The notes under the pieces were generated by a model. The model saw only the letters and a program-made list of their open reading frames with translations, was not told the DNA's origin and made no database searches. A program made the position numbers and the translations under genes. A stretch of 64,000 nt of DNA from Chitinophagales bacterium. GTDB taxonomy: Bacteria > Bacteroidota > Bacteroidia > Chitinophagales > UBA2359. Of this stretch, positions 8,940-17,766 are shown in pieces. The stretch covers positions 930,001 through 994,000 of the forward strand of contig JAWKLZ010000001.1 in the NCBI GenBank assembly GCA_041392475.1, in the 5' to 3' direction. The stretch's first letter is position 1; the number at the start of each line of letters is the position of its first letter.

Positions 8940-9542
8940 ATGGTTTTCACCAAATATCAACATCTCAGCAATGAAGAAATTGTAAGCCTGATTCAAGTAA
9001 CAGGCAATATCAATTTCCTGAATATCCTTTACAAACGTTTTTACAAAAAAGTATATGGTAAATGCGTGAGCATGGTCAAAAACGATAAAGATGCGGAAGA
9101 TCTCACTCAAGATATATGGTTAAAAATAAGCACGCATATATTTAACTTCAAAGGGGCATCGAGTTTTGCAACTTGGCTACACCGTATCACACTAAATCAT
9201 TGTCTGGACTTCATGCGCTTCCAACGCTACGACCTCGGGGAAGACTCATTGAAGTATCACTACCTAAAGGCCGATGACACTAAAGAGTATATGGAGGCAA
9301 AAAAATCTCGTGAAATGCAGCTTGAATTGATTATCAAATCATTGGAAGAAGTAGATGAAGAAAGACGTGAAATATTGATTATGAAATATTTTGAGAACTT
9401 AGGCATTGAAGAAATCGGCGAAAGATTGAATCTAAAAAATAGTGCTGTAAAAATGCGCTTACAACGAGCCAGAAATACCCTCAAAAAAAGAATGATGGAT
9501 ACCTCTGTTAGCTTAACTGATATTCCTACTTTTGATTTTTAA
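8940..9542 (+). CDS. RNA polymerase sigma factor, ECF type
   Basis: 200 residues. Region 2 is visible around residues 25-95 (FYKKVYGKCVSMVKNDKDAEDLTQDIWLKI, then SFATWLHRITLNHCLDFMR). Region 4, a helix-turn-helix, lies at about 130-185 (EVDEERREILIMKYFENLGIEEIGERLNLKNSAVKMRLQRARNTLKK). No anti-sigma gene is adjacent, unlike the sigma factor at 32597. The last 17 bases overlap the 3' end of the convergent acetyltransferase gene. The target regulon is unknown. Confidence 0.9.
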   Translation: MVFTKYQHLSNEEIVSLIQVTGNINFLNILYKRFYKKVYGKCVSMVKNDKDAEDLTQDIWLKISTHIFNFKGASSFATWLHRITLNHCLDFMRFQRYDLGEDSLKYHYLKADDTKEYMEAKKSREMQLELIIKSLEEVDEERREILIMKYFENLGIEEIGERLNLKNSAVKMRLQRARNTLKKRMMDTSVSLTDIPTFDF

Positions 9543-10107
9543 ATTTTTCTCCCCAATTCCAGATTACCAATTCCCAATGATCTGTTTGGTCTGCAAAGGT
9601 CAATAAATTTTCAAATCCTACTCTGGTATGCGCTCGCATCGAACGGGTGTTTCGACTAGCAACTTCTGTAATCAAATAGTCATATTTTTGTGATAGTTTC
9701 GCCTGCATAAATTCATACATTTGATCAAAAATCCCCATCCCTCGATAATTTTTATTAATACACACTTGACCCATTACCAAATAATTACAATCGTTTAATG
9801 ACCTTCCTTCAAATGAAAGCGCATCTATCTTTTCAAACATAGGTGTTAGGACCTCAATTTTTGTTTTAAAAATCCGAGGCATAGAAAGACAATAACCCAC
9901 GACTTTTTCGTTATACTTTGCAATGACACTTGGCTCCACTTCATTCATCTCCCTCAATAATTGCATATTGTGGACAACAGTTACAAAACCCTGCTCTTTA
10001 GCCTCTGTAAAACCTACCTGTTGTTCTAAATTTTCTTTTTGAAGCAACAAAATTTGTTGAAGTTCATCTTCAGTTGAAGTGACTGTTAGTAATAATTTAG
10101 CTAACAT
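9526..10107 (-). CDS. GNAT family N-acetyltransferase
   Basis: 193 residues. The acetyl-CoA binding signature is MGQVCINKNYRGMGIFDQM (V-x4-Q/R-x-x-G-x-G type) near residue 120, preceded by a typical strand (VVGYCLSMP) and followed by YLITEVASRNTRSMRAHTRVGF, in which the Asn and Tyr/His region would sit near the thioester. The acceptor is unknown. The gene runs convergently into the sigma factor gene and overlaps it by 17 bases. Confidence 0.8.
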   Translation of the reverse strand: MLAKLLLTVTSTEDELQQILLLQKENLEQQVGFTEAKEQGFVTVVHNMQLLREMNEVEPSVIAKYNEKVVGYCLSMPRIFKTKIEVLTPMFEKIDALSFEGRSLNDCNYLVMGQVCINKNYRGMGIFDQMYEFMQAKLSQKYDYLITEVASRNTRSMRAHTRVGFENLLTFADQTDHWELVIWNWGEKFKNQK

Positions 10108-10158
10108 AATTTAACAATTTTAATATTATCACTTTTCAAAAATAGTGTTTTTTGTGAT

Positions 10159-10166
10159 TACATTTG
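10159..10166 (+). promoter_or_regulatory. candidate -7 element for the SDR gene
   Basis: TACATTTG fits TAnnTTTG, 27 bases before the ATG at 10194. A weak TTTTC lies at the -33 distance. Confidence 0.45.
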
Positions 10167-10193
10167 TACTTTAAATAAAAATTACGCAATTAA

Positions 10194-11075
10194 ATGATAA
10201 CAACTGCTAAGGATACATTAGAAAAAAAACCTTCTATTTCTCTGAAAGACCAAGGATTAAAATTACCTATTAGAACTTTTGACAACACCAAACCCTACGC
10301 TCTGCTTACAGGTTCAAGTATGGGCATTGGTCGTTCGATGGCACATCACCTCGCCAAGTTGGGGCATCATCTGATTTTAGTGGCTCTTCCCGACCAATCC
10401 TTAGAAAATTTGGCAAAAGAACTAGAACAAACCTACCAAATCAAAGCTATTTCTTATGGTATTGATTTAACAAAGGAAGATTCTCCCAAAAAATTATTTA
10501 ATTTTTGCATTGACAATAAATTAGATGTCAATATCTTGATTAACAATGCAGGTTTTGGACTCGGCGGATTATTTGAAAACATAGATTTGGACCGCTACAA
10601 TTCCATGATGAGTCTCAATACACGAACCATTATCGGTTTGACGCATTACTTTCTACCCGAACTCAAAAAACACAAACAGTCTTATATACTCAATACCAGT
10701 AGCATGGAAGCCATGTTGCCCCTCCCCTACAAGTCTGTTTACACCGCAACCAAAGGTTTTATTTATTCCTTTTCATTGGCATTGCGAGAAGAATTACGCC
10801 CTCACAATGTAAGTGTCAGTGTGTTGTGTCCTGGTTCGGTATTGACCAATGAAGATGGCCTAAAACGAATCAAAGCAATGGGATGGCGTGCGAAAATGGT
10901 GGTTATGATGCCCGATGAAGTTGCAGATATTGCCTTGCAAAAAATGTTTGATAAAAAAGCAGTCATTATTCCAGGAGGTATCAACCAGACGCTTTCTAAG
11001 ATTGCTAAGTTTATGCCTACCTCTATGAAAATGAATATTTTAGAAAAAATGTTTAGTTCATATAAAACACATTAA
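10194..11075 (+). CDS. short-chain dehydrogenase/reductase, DltE-like
   Basis: 293 residues. Motifs: cofactor loop TGSSMGIG (about 40-47), ILINNAGFG, the catalytic Ser in ILNTSSMEAM, YTATK with catalytic Tyr and Lys, and VLCPGSV. The arrangement, with a C-terminal amphipathic stretch (MPTSMKMNILEKMF), is like the DltE/YqjQ branch (classical SDR, NAD(P)-dependent). About 35 N-terminal residues precede the Rossmann fold and have no known role. The substrate is unknown. A palindromic repeat follows in the convergent gap. Confidence 0.85.
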   Translation: MITTAKDTLEKKPSISLKDQGLKLPIRTFDNTKPYALLTGSSMGIGRSMAHHLAKLGHHLILVALPDQSLENLAKELEQTYQIKAISYGIDLTKEDSPKKLFNFCIDNKLDVNILINNAGFGLGGLFENIDLDRYNSMMSLNTRTIIGLTHYFLPELKKHKQSYILNTSSMEAMLPLPYKSVYTATKGFIYSFSLALREELRPHNVSVSVLCPGSVLTNEDGLKRIKAMGWRAKMVVMMPDEVADIALQKMFDKKAVIIPGGINQTLSKIAKFMPTSMKMNILEKMFSSYKTH

Positions 11076-11137
11076 TACAGTGATTAGCATATTAGTGACT
11101 ATTGACTGATTTTTCAAAGTATAAATTTGAATAAAAA

Positions 11138-11221
11138 GACTTCGGTAGTTTCGTTTCATAAAAAAAATGATTCCCAATGAAATGACTATGTAATCCTTTC
11201 AAAGCATAAACTACCGAAGTC
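11138..11221. repeat. dispersed palindromic repeat, copy 1
   Basis: Perfect 14-base arms gacttcggtagttt (11138-11151) and its complement (11208-11221) around 56 bases. Related copies lie at 25728 and 57155, sharing the inner right flank (cctttcaaag.ataaacta). It sits between convergent genes, so it may act as a two-way terminator; the minus-strand side is followed by a T-rich run. Confidence 0.75.
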
Positions 11222-11246
11222 TCATTTCTCTAAAATCTTCGACTCC

Positions 11247-12404
11247 TCATTTAATGGCACTGTAAAACCCCAATAACTTCTTCTCCTCTGCTTGCCAATT
11301 GATGTGTTCACGAGCAGCCAAACAATTTTCTTGCAACTTTTGGTACAAATCCTGATTCTGCAACAATTGATTGGTCGCTTCTGCAATCGTTTCCGCCTTC
11401 AAATTCTCCAACAAAACTGCCACTTCAAACTGCTCATTGATACGCCGATACTCAGGGAAATTGACGCATAACTGCGGTACACCTCCATGAAAATAATCAA
11501 AAAAACGATTGGCAAGTGAATAATAATAACTCATTCCATCATTCGTAAAGAAGGTAAAACCCAGCTTGGCGTTTAGGGTAAAATGCCGTAATAATTCAGG
11601 TGGAACAAATCCAAAGAATTTTACTTTGTTCTGCAAATCTAACTGTTTAACCAAGTTTATACAATCTTCAAAAACATCCCCTTTACCACACACATACAGT
11701 TTGCAGCCTTCAATAAAAGGCATTGCTTGAATCATTTCTTCAACGCCTCTCCCCATATTCACAGCTCCTTGATACAAGATATACTCTTCCTCAAAAATCT
11801 GTTTATCATATACTTTTGAGCCATTTAAGTCCATATCTTCTTTCCTCAAAACGGCTGCATTGCGAATAATTTGAAAATCCGTTCCATATTCTTTTTTGAA
11901 AAAATCAGCGTAGGATTGATTAATCGTATAGGCGTATTTTGTACGAGGAACAACAATCTTTTCTACCGTTTTCCAAACCCAACGTGTAAACGGACGATGC
12001 ACAACTTCGGGAAGTTCGGGAAAATATTCATGTGCATCATATACCATCGGCTTGCCCTTCAATTTACCCGCCAAAAAATGAGGCATCACCGTATCCAAAT
12101 CACAGGCCCCAAAAACATCATATCTATTCCACAAAAAATGCCACAACAAACGGAGGTTGTATTCTAAGTAAAACAATTTTCCACGTTGAAACAACAATTT
12201 CATTCTCACCTGGGAAAAAACCCTATTCTTCAATGGTTTAGAATTATTCATCGCCCGACCAATCAAAGTTACATCATAACCCGCCTCTGCCAACGAACCA
12301 CAAATGCGCTGCATTCGTTGATCGTAATTCAAATCATTAACTACCGTAAAAACAAGGCGTTTTACAGTTTTTTTTGAAGGATTCACTGTCTGGAACTCTG
12401 ACAT
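11247..12404 (-). CDS. glycosyltransferase, GT4-like
   Basis: About 385 residues with the two-lobed GT-B pattern. The N-terminal lobe has RLVFTVVNDLNYDQRMQRI, then MVYDAHEYFPELPEV. The C-terminal lobe has ILYQGAVNMGRGVEEMI, LYVCGKGD, VKFFGFVPPELL, and the sugar-nucleotide region LANRFFDYFHGGVPQL with an E/P-rich end. No signal peptide, so it is cytosolic or peripheral at the membrane. The start at 12404 (MSEFQTVNPSKK) is preferred to the upstream frame. The donor and acceptor are unknown; neighbouring genes do not form a polysaccharide cluster. Divergent from the ABC ATPase gene with only 58 bases between the starts. Confidence 0.85.
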   Translation of the reverse strand: MSEFQTVNPSKKTVKRLVFTVVNDLNYDQRMQRICGSLAEAGYDVTLIGRAMNNSKPLKNRVFSQVRMKLLFQRGKLFYLEYNLRLLWHFLWNRYDVFGACDLDTVMPHFLAGKLKGKPMVYDAHEYFPELPEVVHRPFTRWVWKTVEKIVVPRTKYAYTINQSYADFFKKEYGTDFQIIRNAAVLRKEDMDLNGSKVYDKQIFEEEYILYQGAVNMGRGVEEMIQAMPFIEGCKLYVCGKGDVFEDCINLVKQLDLQNKVKFFGFVPPELLRHFTLNAKLGFTFFTNDGMSYYYSLANRFFDYFHGGVPQLCVNFPEYRRINEQFEVAVLLENLKAETIAEATNQLLQNQDLYQKLQENCLAAREHINWQAEEKKLLGFYSAIK

Positions 12405-12433
12405 TATTATTCTTGTTATTGAACTGAAAAAAC

Positions 12434-12453
12434 TAACTTTGCTCACAAAGATA
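12434..12453. promoter_or_regulatory. back-to-back -7 elements for divergent genes
   Basis: Plus strand TAACTTTG at 12434-12441, with a TTG at 12413-12415, serves the ABC gene. Minus strand TATCTTTG at 12446-12453 serves the glycosyltransferase gene. The two are four bases apart, so RNA polymerase could not bind both at once. Confidence 0.5.
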
Positions 12454-12462
12454 GAACCCTCA

Positions 12463-13152
12463 ATGGAAAAAATCATTCAAATAACCAATGTCACCAAACA
12501 CTACCGTATGGGTAAGACATTGGTAAAAGCTCTAAACGGTTTAAGCTTAGATATTTACAAAAATGAATACGTTGCCCTTATGGGACCTTCTGGCTCTGGA
12601 AAATCCACATTAATGAACATATTGGGCTGTTTGGATACTCCGACAAGTGGTTCTTATTGGTTGAATGGGCAAGAAGTAGCCAACATGAGCGACAACGAGT
12701 TAGCCGAAGTCCGCAACAAAGAAATTGGTTTTGTCTTTCAAACCTTCAATTTATTGCCTCGATTGACCGCCTTAGGAAATGTAGCTATCCCCCTGATTTA
12801 TGGTGGAGTACCCAAAAAGGAAAGAGAACAGCGTGCTACGGATATGTTGGATGCCGTAGGGCTTGGCGATCGCAACCATCACAAACCCAATGAGCTATCA
12901 GGTGGTCAACGCCAAAGAGTAGCAATCGCTCGTGCTCTTATCAACCGCCCTTCCATTATCCTCGCCGATGAACCGACAGGAAACCTCGACTCCAAAACTT
13001 CGGTCGAAATCATGCAAATGCTCAACAAAATTCACCGAGATGGCAATACGGTCATCATGGTCACACACGAAGAAGAAATGGCGATGTATGCTCACCGAAT
13101 TATACGATTGAAGGATGGAATTGTAGAAAGAGATGAAGCGAATGTACTCTAA
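12463..13152 (+). CDS. ABC transporter ATP-binding protein, LolD/MacB type
   Basis: 229 residues. Walker A GPSGSGKST (41-49), Q-loop Gln 93, signature LSGGQ (145-149), Walker B ILADEP (166-171) with the D-loop NLDS, and the H-loop His in VTHEEEM. The insertion after the Walker A helix and the length are those of the LolD/MacB/FtsE group, which drive lipoprotein or peptide release from the inner membrane. No permease gene is adjacent. The start at 12463 (MEKIIQIT) is chosen over a frame eight codons longer. Bases 12677-13119 are repeated almost exactly at 14196-14638. Confidence 0.9.
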   Translation: MEKIIQITNVTKHYRMGKTLVKALNGLSLDIYKNEYVALMGPSGSGKSTLMNILGCLDTPTSGSYWLNGQEVANMSDNELAEVRNKEIGFVFQTFNLLPRLTALGNVAIPLIYGGVPKKEREQRATDMLDAVGLGDRNHHKPNELSGGQRQRVAIARALINRPSIILADEPTGNLDSKTSVEIMQMLNKIHRDGNTVIMVTHEEEMAMYAHRIIRLKDGIVERDEANVL

Positions 13153-13156
13153 GCGG

Positions 13157-13909
13157 TCAGTTGTTTTTATTTTTTCTCGCAATCACATCTATTGCCACAC
13201 AACCAAACCCTATTGCTGTCAAAATATGTGCAAGCCATGGAATAAATATTCCAGGTGTTTGAAATATAAATGGAGGTTCGTGAGGTAAGGAAACGAACCA
13301 CAAAACTGAAAATGCTAAAAAATAAGCTCTATGTTGGATAAATAGTTTGGGGTTAGCAAGCGATAAAATCAAGGGCAGTATTAAATGAAAAAAAGCCAAC
13401 GGTATGCCTTCTCCTGTTCTAAAATTGTAGTTAAATACAAAGTTCCATAAACAATATGCAAATACCCAGGCCATTGATAAGTCATATTCTACATCTCTGT
13501 ATCTTGAGTTTTGATTAACACTTACCGCACTTGGCCCTTTTAGACTCACCAACAAAGCAACACCTAATAGTGCATTGAAGTAATCGGCATCAATAAAGTC
13601 AAAAAAAGTAGCTTCCAAAATATTTACAAACAGGATAAAATAACCTATTTTTTGCCCCAATGGATACCATTTTTCTCCTGTAAATCTCATCCACTGAATA
13701 TAAACAACACCTAGACACACAGAATAGAGTTTTAAAATAATAAAAAAAGTCAGCTCTTCCTTTGTAGGATAATAGTGTGTATATATGTTTATCAATATAA
13801 ATACAATAATAAAAAAGGCAGCTGCAATTTTTGCAGGCAGCACACGAAGCAAATGATTAAGCCCAAGAAACAAAACAGATAAACTGAATATCCATATTAA
13901 GAGTGTCAT
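13157..13909 (-). CDS. integral membrane protein, DUF5692-like
   Basis: 250 residues with seven or eight hydrophobic segments. Recognisable stretches are FFIILKLYSVCLGVVYIQW, FILFVNILEATFFDF, DLSMAWVFAYCLWNFVFNYN and LFIQHRAYFLAF; from memory these match the KxYS..G, NI.EA..DF, YxLWNF..NY and QHRA..LAF pattern of DUF5692 proteins. Function unknown. It lies inside the 1,519-base interval between the two copies of the ABC ATPase segment and is convergent with the full-length ABC gene, so it may have arrived with the duplication event. Confidence 0.6.
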   Translation of the reverse strand: MTLLIWIFSLSVLFLGLNHLLRVLPAKIAAAFFIIVFILINIYTHYYPTKEELTFFIILKLYSVCLGVVYIQWMRFTGEKWYPLGQKIGYFILFVNILEATFFDFIDADYFNALLGVALLVSLKGPSAVSVNQNSRYRDVEYDLSMAWVFAYCLWNFVFNYNFRTGEGIPLAFFHLILPLILSLANPKLFIQHRAYFLAFSVLWFVSLPHEPPFIFQTPGIFIPWLAHILTAIGFGCVAIDVIARKNKNN

Positions 13910-14195
13910 AATCGAAAATTTAAGAAATTTCTATTTGAAGAATAAGGTTTAGGTATAATAATTGATGTCGTGATCTATCGATTTGTAAACAAAAATTAGG
14001 ACTACTAGTATTTTAAAAATCTAAAACAAATCAAATAAACTTATAACAAAATTAATTTCAATGCTTAGTTGTATTTGAGTTTGAAATTTCACTTAATTCT
14101 TCTGTTTACAAAATCTTGCAAGAATCATTAATTTAAAGACATAGTTACAAACTTTCCCACTTTTTATTAACATTAAGGTTTAATTTAAACTAAAT

Positions 14196-14680
14196 TAGCC
14201 AACATGAGCGACAACGAGTTAGCCGAAGTCCGCAATAAAGAAATTGGTTTTGTCTTTCAAACCTTCAATTTATTGCCTCGATTGACCGCCTTAGGAAATG
14301 TAGCTATCCCCCTGATTTATGGTGGAGTACCCAAAAAGGAAAGAGAACAGCGTGCTACGGATATGTTGGATGCCGTAGGGCTTGGCGATCGCAACCATCA
14401 CAAACCCAATGAGCTATCAGGTGGTCAACGCCAAAGAGTAGCAATCGCTCGTGCTCTTATCAACCGCCCTTCCATTATCCTCGCCGATGAACCGACAGGA
14501 AACCTCGACTCCAAAACTTCGGTCGAAATCATGCAAATGCTCAACAAAATTCACCGAGATGGCAATACGGTCATCATGGTCACACACGAAGAAGAAATGG
14601 CGATGTATGCTCACCGAATTATACGATTGAAGGATGGAGTGATTGAACAAGACGAAGAAAATTTATCCCCGAGAGATTAA
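14196..14680 (+). pseudogene. truncated duplicate of the ABC ATPase gene
   Basis: Bases 14196-14638 match 12677-13119 at 442 of 443 positions; the one difference (c to t near 14236) is silent. The copy covers codons 72-219 of the full gene, so it lacks the N-terminal lobe and Walker A and cannot bind ATP normally. An ATG at 14204 would allow a 158-residue product with signature, Walker B and H-loop. After the identical block the tail differs (VIEQDEENLSPRD instead of IVERDEANVL), as if it came from another allele. No promoter is evident. Confidence 0.8.
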
Positions 14681-14736
14681 ACATTCTTTACCTTCCAGTC
14701 ATTTATAGAATCAATGGAATAGGTAAAAAACCAAGA

Positions 14737-15198
14737 ATGAATTACATCCTCTTCATCATAATACTTCTTTTCAGTAGTATGGCGATTTTGTGGTTAATGT
14801 ACTACATCAACCTCTTAAAATTCATGTCCGTACACAAAAAAGTTGCCAGTAATATTCGCAATGTTAGTTTCGGCGTATATGCAGTCGTCAGCATATATCT
14901 ATGGTTACTCTGGTCGGTTTTTAGTGCAGGATTGGCATTCTACTTTGTCCCTCCCAATTCCAACGGTGCGTTCTACTACATTCCTGCCTACCTCTGCATG
15001 TCCATTGTATTGCGATTGTGCAGAGCATTTTACGAAGAAACCTTTGAATGTGCCTATGAATCGGGCGAAATATTGGAATACAGCATGAGTGACTTCACCT
15101 TTCTTTCCTTTGCTATTGTTATCACTTTTTTAGCAACCGTTTATTATCCACAATGTATTCCTGGGATTTTGAGTTGGTTGAATTATTTGTTGTTTTGA
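14737..15198 (+). CDS. small integral membrane protein, unknown
   Basis: 153 residues with four predicted membrane helices: about 2-25, 45-70, 78-95 (weaker) and 120-150. Between helices it has a charged stretch, RAFYEETFECAYESGEILEY. I do not recognise a family. It follows the truncated ABC copy by 56 bases and precedes the MsbA-like exporter by 42, all on one strand. It could be a leftover partner of the old ABC gene or part of the exporter operon; neither is shown. Confidence 0.65.
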   Translation: MNYILFIIILLFSSMAILWLMYYINLLKFMSVHKKVASNIRNVSFGVYAVVSIYLWLLWSVFSAGLAFYFVPPNSNGAFYYIPAYLCMSIVLRLCRAFYEETFECAYESGEILEYSMSDFTFLSFAIVITFLATVYYPQCIPGILSWLNYLLF

Positions 15199-15218
15199 TT
15201 CGTTTTCCTGTACCTTAG
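15186..15218 (+). promoter_or_regulatory. candidate promoter for the ABC exporter gene
   Basis: -33 TTTG at 15186-15189, 21-base spacer, and TACCTTAG at 15211-15218 (one mismatch to TAnnTTTG). It starts inside the 3' end of the preceding gene. Confidence 0.4.
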
Positions 15219-15240
15219 TCCCTTCAACCAAAACAATACC

Positions 15241-16977
15241 ATGAACAAACAAAATGTAACCGTAGGTCAGGCATTCAAAGAATTTATTTGGCCCCGCAAA
15301 GGCATCGTTTTCATAGGATTAATATTGATAGTCATCAGTCGATTGGCGAGTTTGGTGTTGCCATTGAAGAGTAAGGAGCTATTGGACGAAATCATCCCGA
15401 ATAAAGACATGGACGCTTTGATGACCTTGGTGATGCTGGTAACAGGAGCGATTCTCATTCAAGCAATCACCTCCTTTGCTTTGACCCGAATATTGAGCGT
15501 AGAAGCCCAATTCTTGATTTCTAAATTAAGAGCAAAAGTCCAGAAACAGGTTTTGGCGTTGCCCATTTCTTATTTCGACAACAACAAATCTGGGGCATTG
15601 GTATCCCGAATCATGACCGATGTTGAAGGTGTCCGAAACCTTGTAGGAACGGGCTTGGTGCAATTGTTTGGCGGTTCACTCACGGCAGTTCTCTCTCTTT
15701 TTCTACTCATCAACATCAGTCCCAAAATGACCCTATTCGTTTTGACTCCCGTTGTCATTTTCGCTTTCATTGCTTTGAAGGCGTTTGGGTATATCCGACC
15801 GATTTTCAGAAACAGAGGAGTCATCAATGCGGAAGTGACGGGGCGATTAACCGAATCCTTGAATGGGGTGCGGGTTATCAAGGGCTTCAATGCCGAAACA
15901 CAAGAAAATGTGAGTTTTGAAGAAGGCGTTGACCGCTTATTTCAGAATGTCAAGAAGAGTTTGACCGCAACGGCACTCATGACGAGTTCTTCAGCTTTTC
16001 TGCTGGGTTTGGCTTCTGTCGGTATCATGGGAATAGGCGGAGCGATGATTATTGAAGGTACATTGACAACGGGTGATTTTTTAGAGTTTACCCTTTTACT
16101 GGGTTTTTTGATTGCGCCGATTGTTCAGATGAGCAATATTGGAAGTCAATTAACCGAAGCCTTTGCAGGTTTGGATAGAACTGAAGAAATCATGAATATG
16201 AAACCAGAAGACGACCCGATGGTCAGAACGATTCAGATGGAGCATATTCGGGGCGATGTTGAGTTCAAAGATGTATCATTTTCGTATCAAGAGGGGAAAG
16301 AGGTCATTCACAACATTAGTCTTGATGCACCAAAAGGTTCGGTAACGGCTTTAGTCGGTTCTTCTGGTTCTGGAAAATCAACGATTGCCAGTTTGATTGC
16401 GACCTTTATCAATCCCGATGCAGGCATGATTACAATTGACGGACAAGACTTGTCTAAGGTGAGTTTGGATTCATTTAGAAAACAACTGGGCGTTGTGCTG
16501 CAAGATGATTTTTTGTTTGAAGGAACGATAAGGGAAAACATCCTTTTTCCAAGACCTGATGCTACGCAGCAGCAATTATTGGAGGCAGTGAATGCGGCTT
16601 ATGTCAATGAATTTACCGACCGTTTTGAGGAGGGTTTGGAGACCATGATTGGAGAAAGAGGGGTAAAGCTTTCGGGTGGACAAAGGCAACGTATTGCGAT
16701 TGCGAGAGCTGTTTTGGCAAATCCCAGAATTTTAATTCTCGATGAAGCGACCTCCAATTTGGACACTGAAAGTGAGTCTTTGATTCAGAAAAGTTTGGCT
16801 CAGTTGATGAAGGGCAGGACAACTTTTGTGATTGCTCACCGATTGAGTACGATTCGGCAAGCGAATCAGATTTTGGTGATTGAACAGGGAAAAATTGCAG
16901 AACAAGGCAATCACGATGAATTGATTGAACGCAAAGGAAGGTATTTTGAGTTGTTTACTTATCAGAGTAAAATCTAA
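15241..16977 (+). CDS. ABC transporter, permease-ATPase half-exporter (MsbA-like)
   Basis: 578 residues. An exporter-type membrane domain (about 15-310, six helices, with SYFDNNKSGALVSRIMTDVEGVR in the coupling-loop region) is followed by an ATPase domain (about 335-575): Walker A GSSGSGKST near 373, Q-loop VLQDDF, signature LSGGQ near 477, Walker B ILILDEATSNLD near 498, and H-loop AHRLS. It works as a dimer to move lipids, lipid-linked glycans or drugs across the inner membrane; MsbA-like lipid export is the usual guess, but the substrate is not determined. A methyltransferase gene follows after 10 bases, probably in the same transcript. Confidence 0.9.
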   Translation: MNKQNVTVGQAFKEFIWPRKGIVFIGLILIVISRLASLVLPLKSKELLDEIIPNKDMDALMTLVMLVTGAILIQAITSFALTRILSVEAQFLISKLRAKVQKQVLALPISYFDNNKSGALVSRIMTDVEGVRNLVGTGLVQLFGGSLTAVLSLFLLINISPKMTLFVLTPVVIFAFIALKAFGYIRPIFRNRGVINAEVTGRLTESLNGVRVIKGFNAETQENVSFEEGVDRLFQNVKKSLTATALMTSSSAFLLGLASVGIMGIGGAMIIEGTLTTGDFLEFTLLLGFLIAPIVQMSNIGSQLTEAFAGLDRTEEIMNMKPEDDPMVRTIQMEHIRGDVEFKDVSFSYQEGKEVIHNISLDAPKGSVTALVGSSGSGKSTIASLIATFINPDAGMITIDGQDLSKVSLDSFRKQLGVVLQDDFLFEGTIRENILFPRPDATQQQLLEAVNAAYVNEFTDRFEEGLETMIGERGVKLSGGQRQRIAIARAVLANPRILILDEATSNLDTESESLIQKSLAQLMKGRTTFVIAHRLSTIRQANQILVIEQGKIAEQGNHDELIERKGRYFELFTYQSKI

Positions 16978-16987
16978 AAACGAAAAC

Positions 16988-17764
16988 ATGAAACCTCCAA
17001 TACTACACCGCAGAGGAATCCCCTTTTTTTATGAAAAAACGAAAGCCGAGTACCACAAAGACCCTTATGAAAGGTATGATGAGATGGTGGTGAAGCAGTC
17101 AGTGATTCATTTGGCAGATACTGTATGGAAGGGCTACCCGATGCAGGCTATTTTTGACTTCGCTGAAAATCATTATCCTACTGATTCCAAATCCAAAAAC
17201 AATATTTTGGAACTCGGCTGTGGAGTTGGGCGATGGATTGGAACTTTGGCGCAAGGCTATCCAAATGCAAACTGCTGGGGAATAGATTATAGTTACCAAA
17301 TGTTGAGGCGTGCAAGTGAATTTTGGATGGAAGGAAGGGAGATTTTGATGGATTTGACAAGGAGGGGATTTACTCAACCTTTGACCGTACAAGGACATCA
17401 GCTGAAAAACCTGCAATTGGGATTGGCAAAAGCCGAAAACCTTCCTTTTGCAAGCAACACTCAGGATTTGGTCTTGAATAGTTTTTTGCTCGATAGATTG
17501 GATGACCCAAGCAAAGGGCTGCAAGAAATGCACCGTGTATTGAAGCCTAACGGGAAACTTGTCCTCGTTACACCACTTAATTTTCACAAAGCCAGCCACT
17601 GGCAAACCTACTACCCTCCAATAAAACTTTCCCTAATATTGACTCAAATCGGTTTTAGTATCTTGGATTGGCAAGAGGAAATCATCATAAAAGAACCAAT
17701 GGATTTTCATGGCAATGCTGTGACTTGGAGGTGCATAGGTTTTGTGGCCATCAAAATGGGCTAA
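16988..17764 (+). CDS. class I SAM-dependent methyltransferase
   Basis: About 258 residues. Motif I ILELGCGVGRWIG binds S-adenosylmethionine, followed by CWGIDYSYQMLRRA (motif II acidic residue), AENLPFASNTQDLVLNSFLLD and LQEMHRVLKPNGKLVLVTP (motifs post-II and III). This is the UbiE/Methyltransf_11-type fold with an added N-terminal helical part of about 65 residues. The start at 16988 (MKPPILHRRG) is just after the exporter stop, suggesting co-transcription. The acceptor is unknown. It ends two bases before the stop of the convergent helicase gene. Confidence 0.8.
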   Translation: MKPPILHRRGIPFFYEKTKAEYHKDPYERYDEMVVKQSVIHLADTVWKGYPMQAIFDFAENHYPTDSKSKNNILELGCGVGRWIGTLAQGYPNANCWGIDYSYQMLRRASEFWMEGREILMDLTRRGFTQPLTVQGHQLKNLQLGLAKAENLPFASNTQDLVLNSFLLDRLDDPSKGLQEMHRVLKPNGKLVLVTPLNFHKASHWQTYYPPIKLSLILTQIGFSILDWQEEIIIKEPMDFHGNAVTWRCIGFVAIKMG

Positions 17765-17766
17765 TT

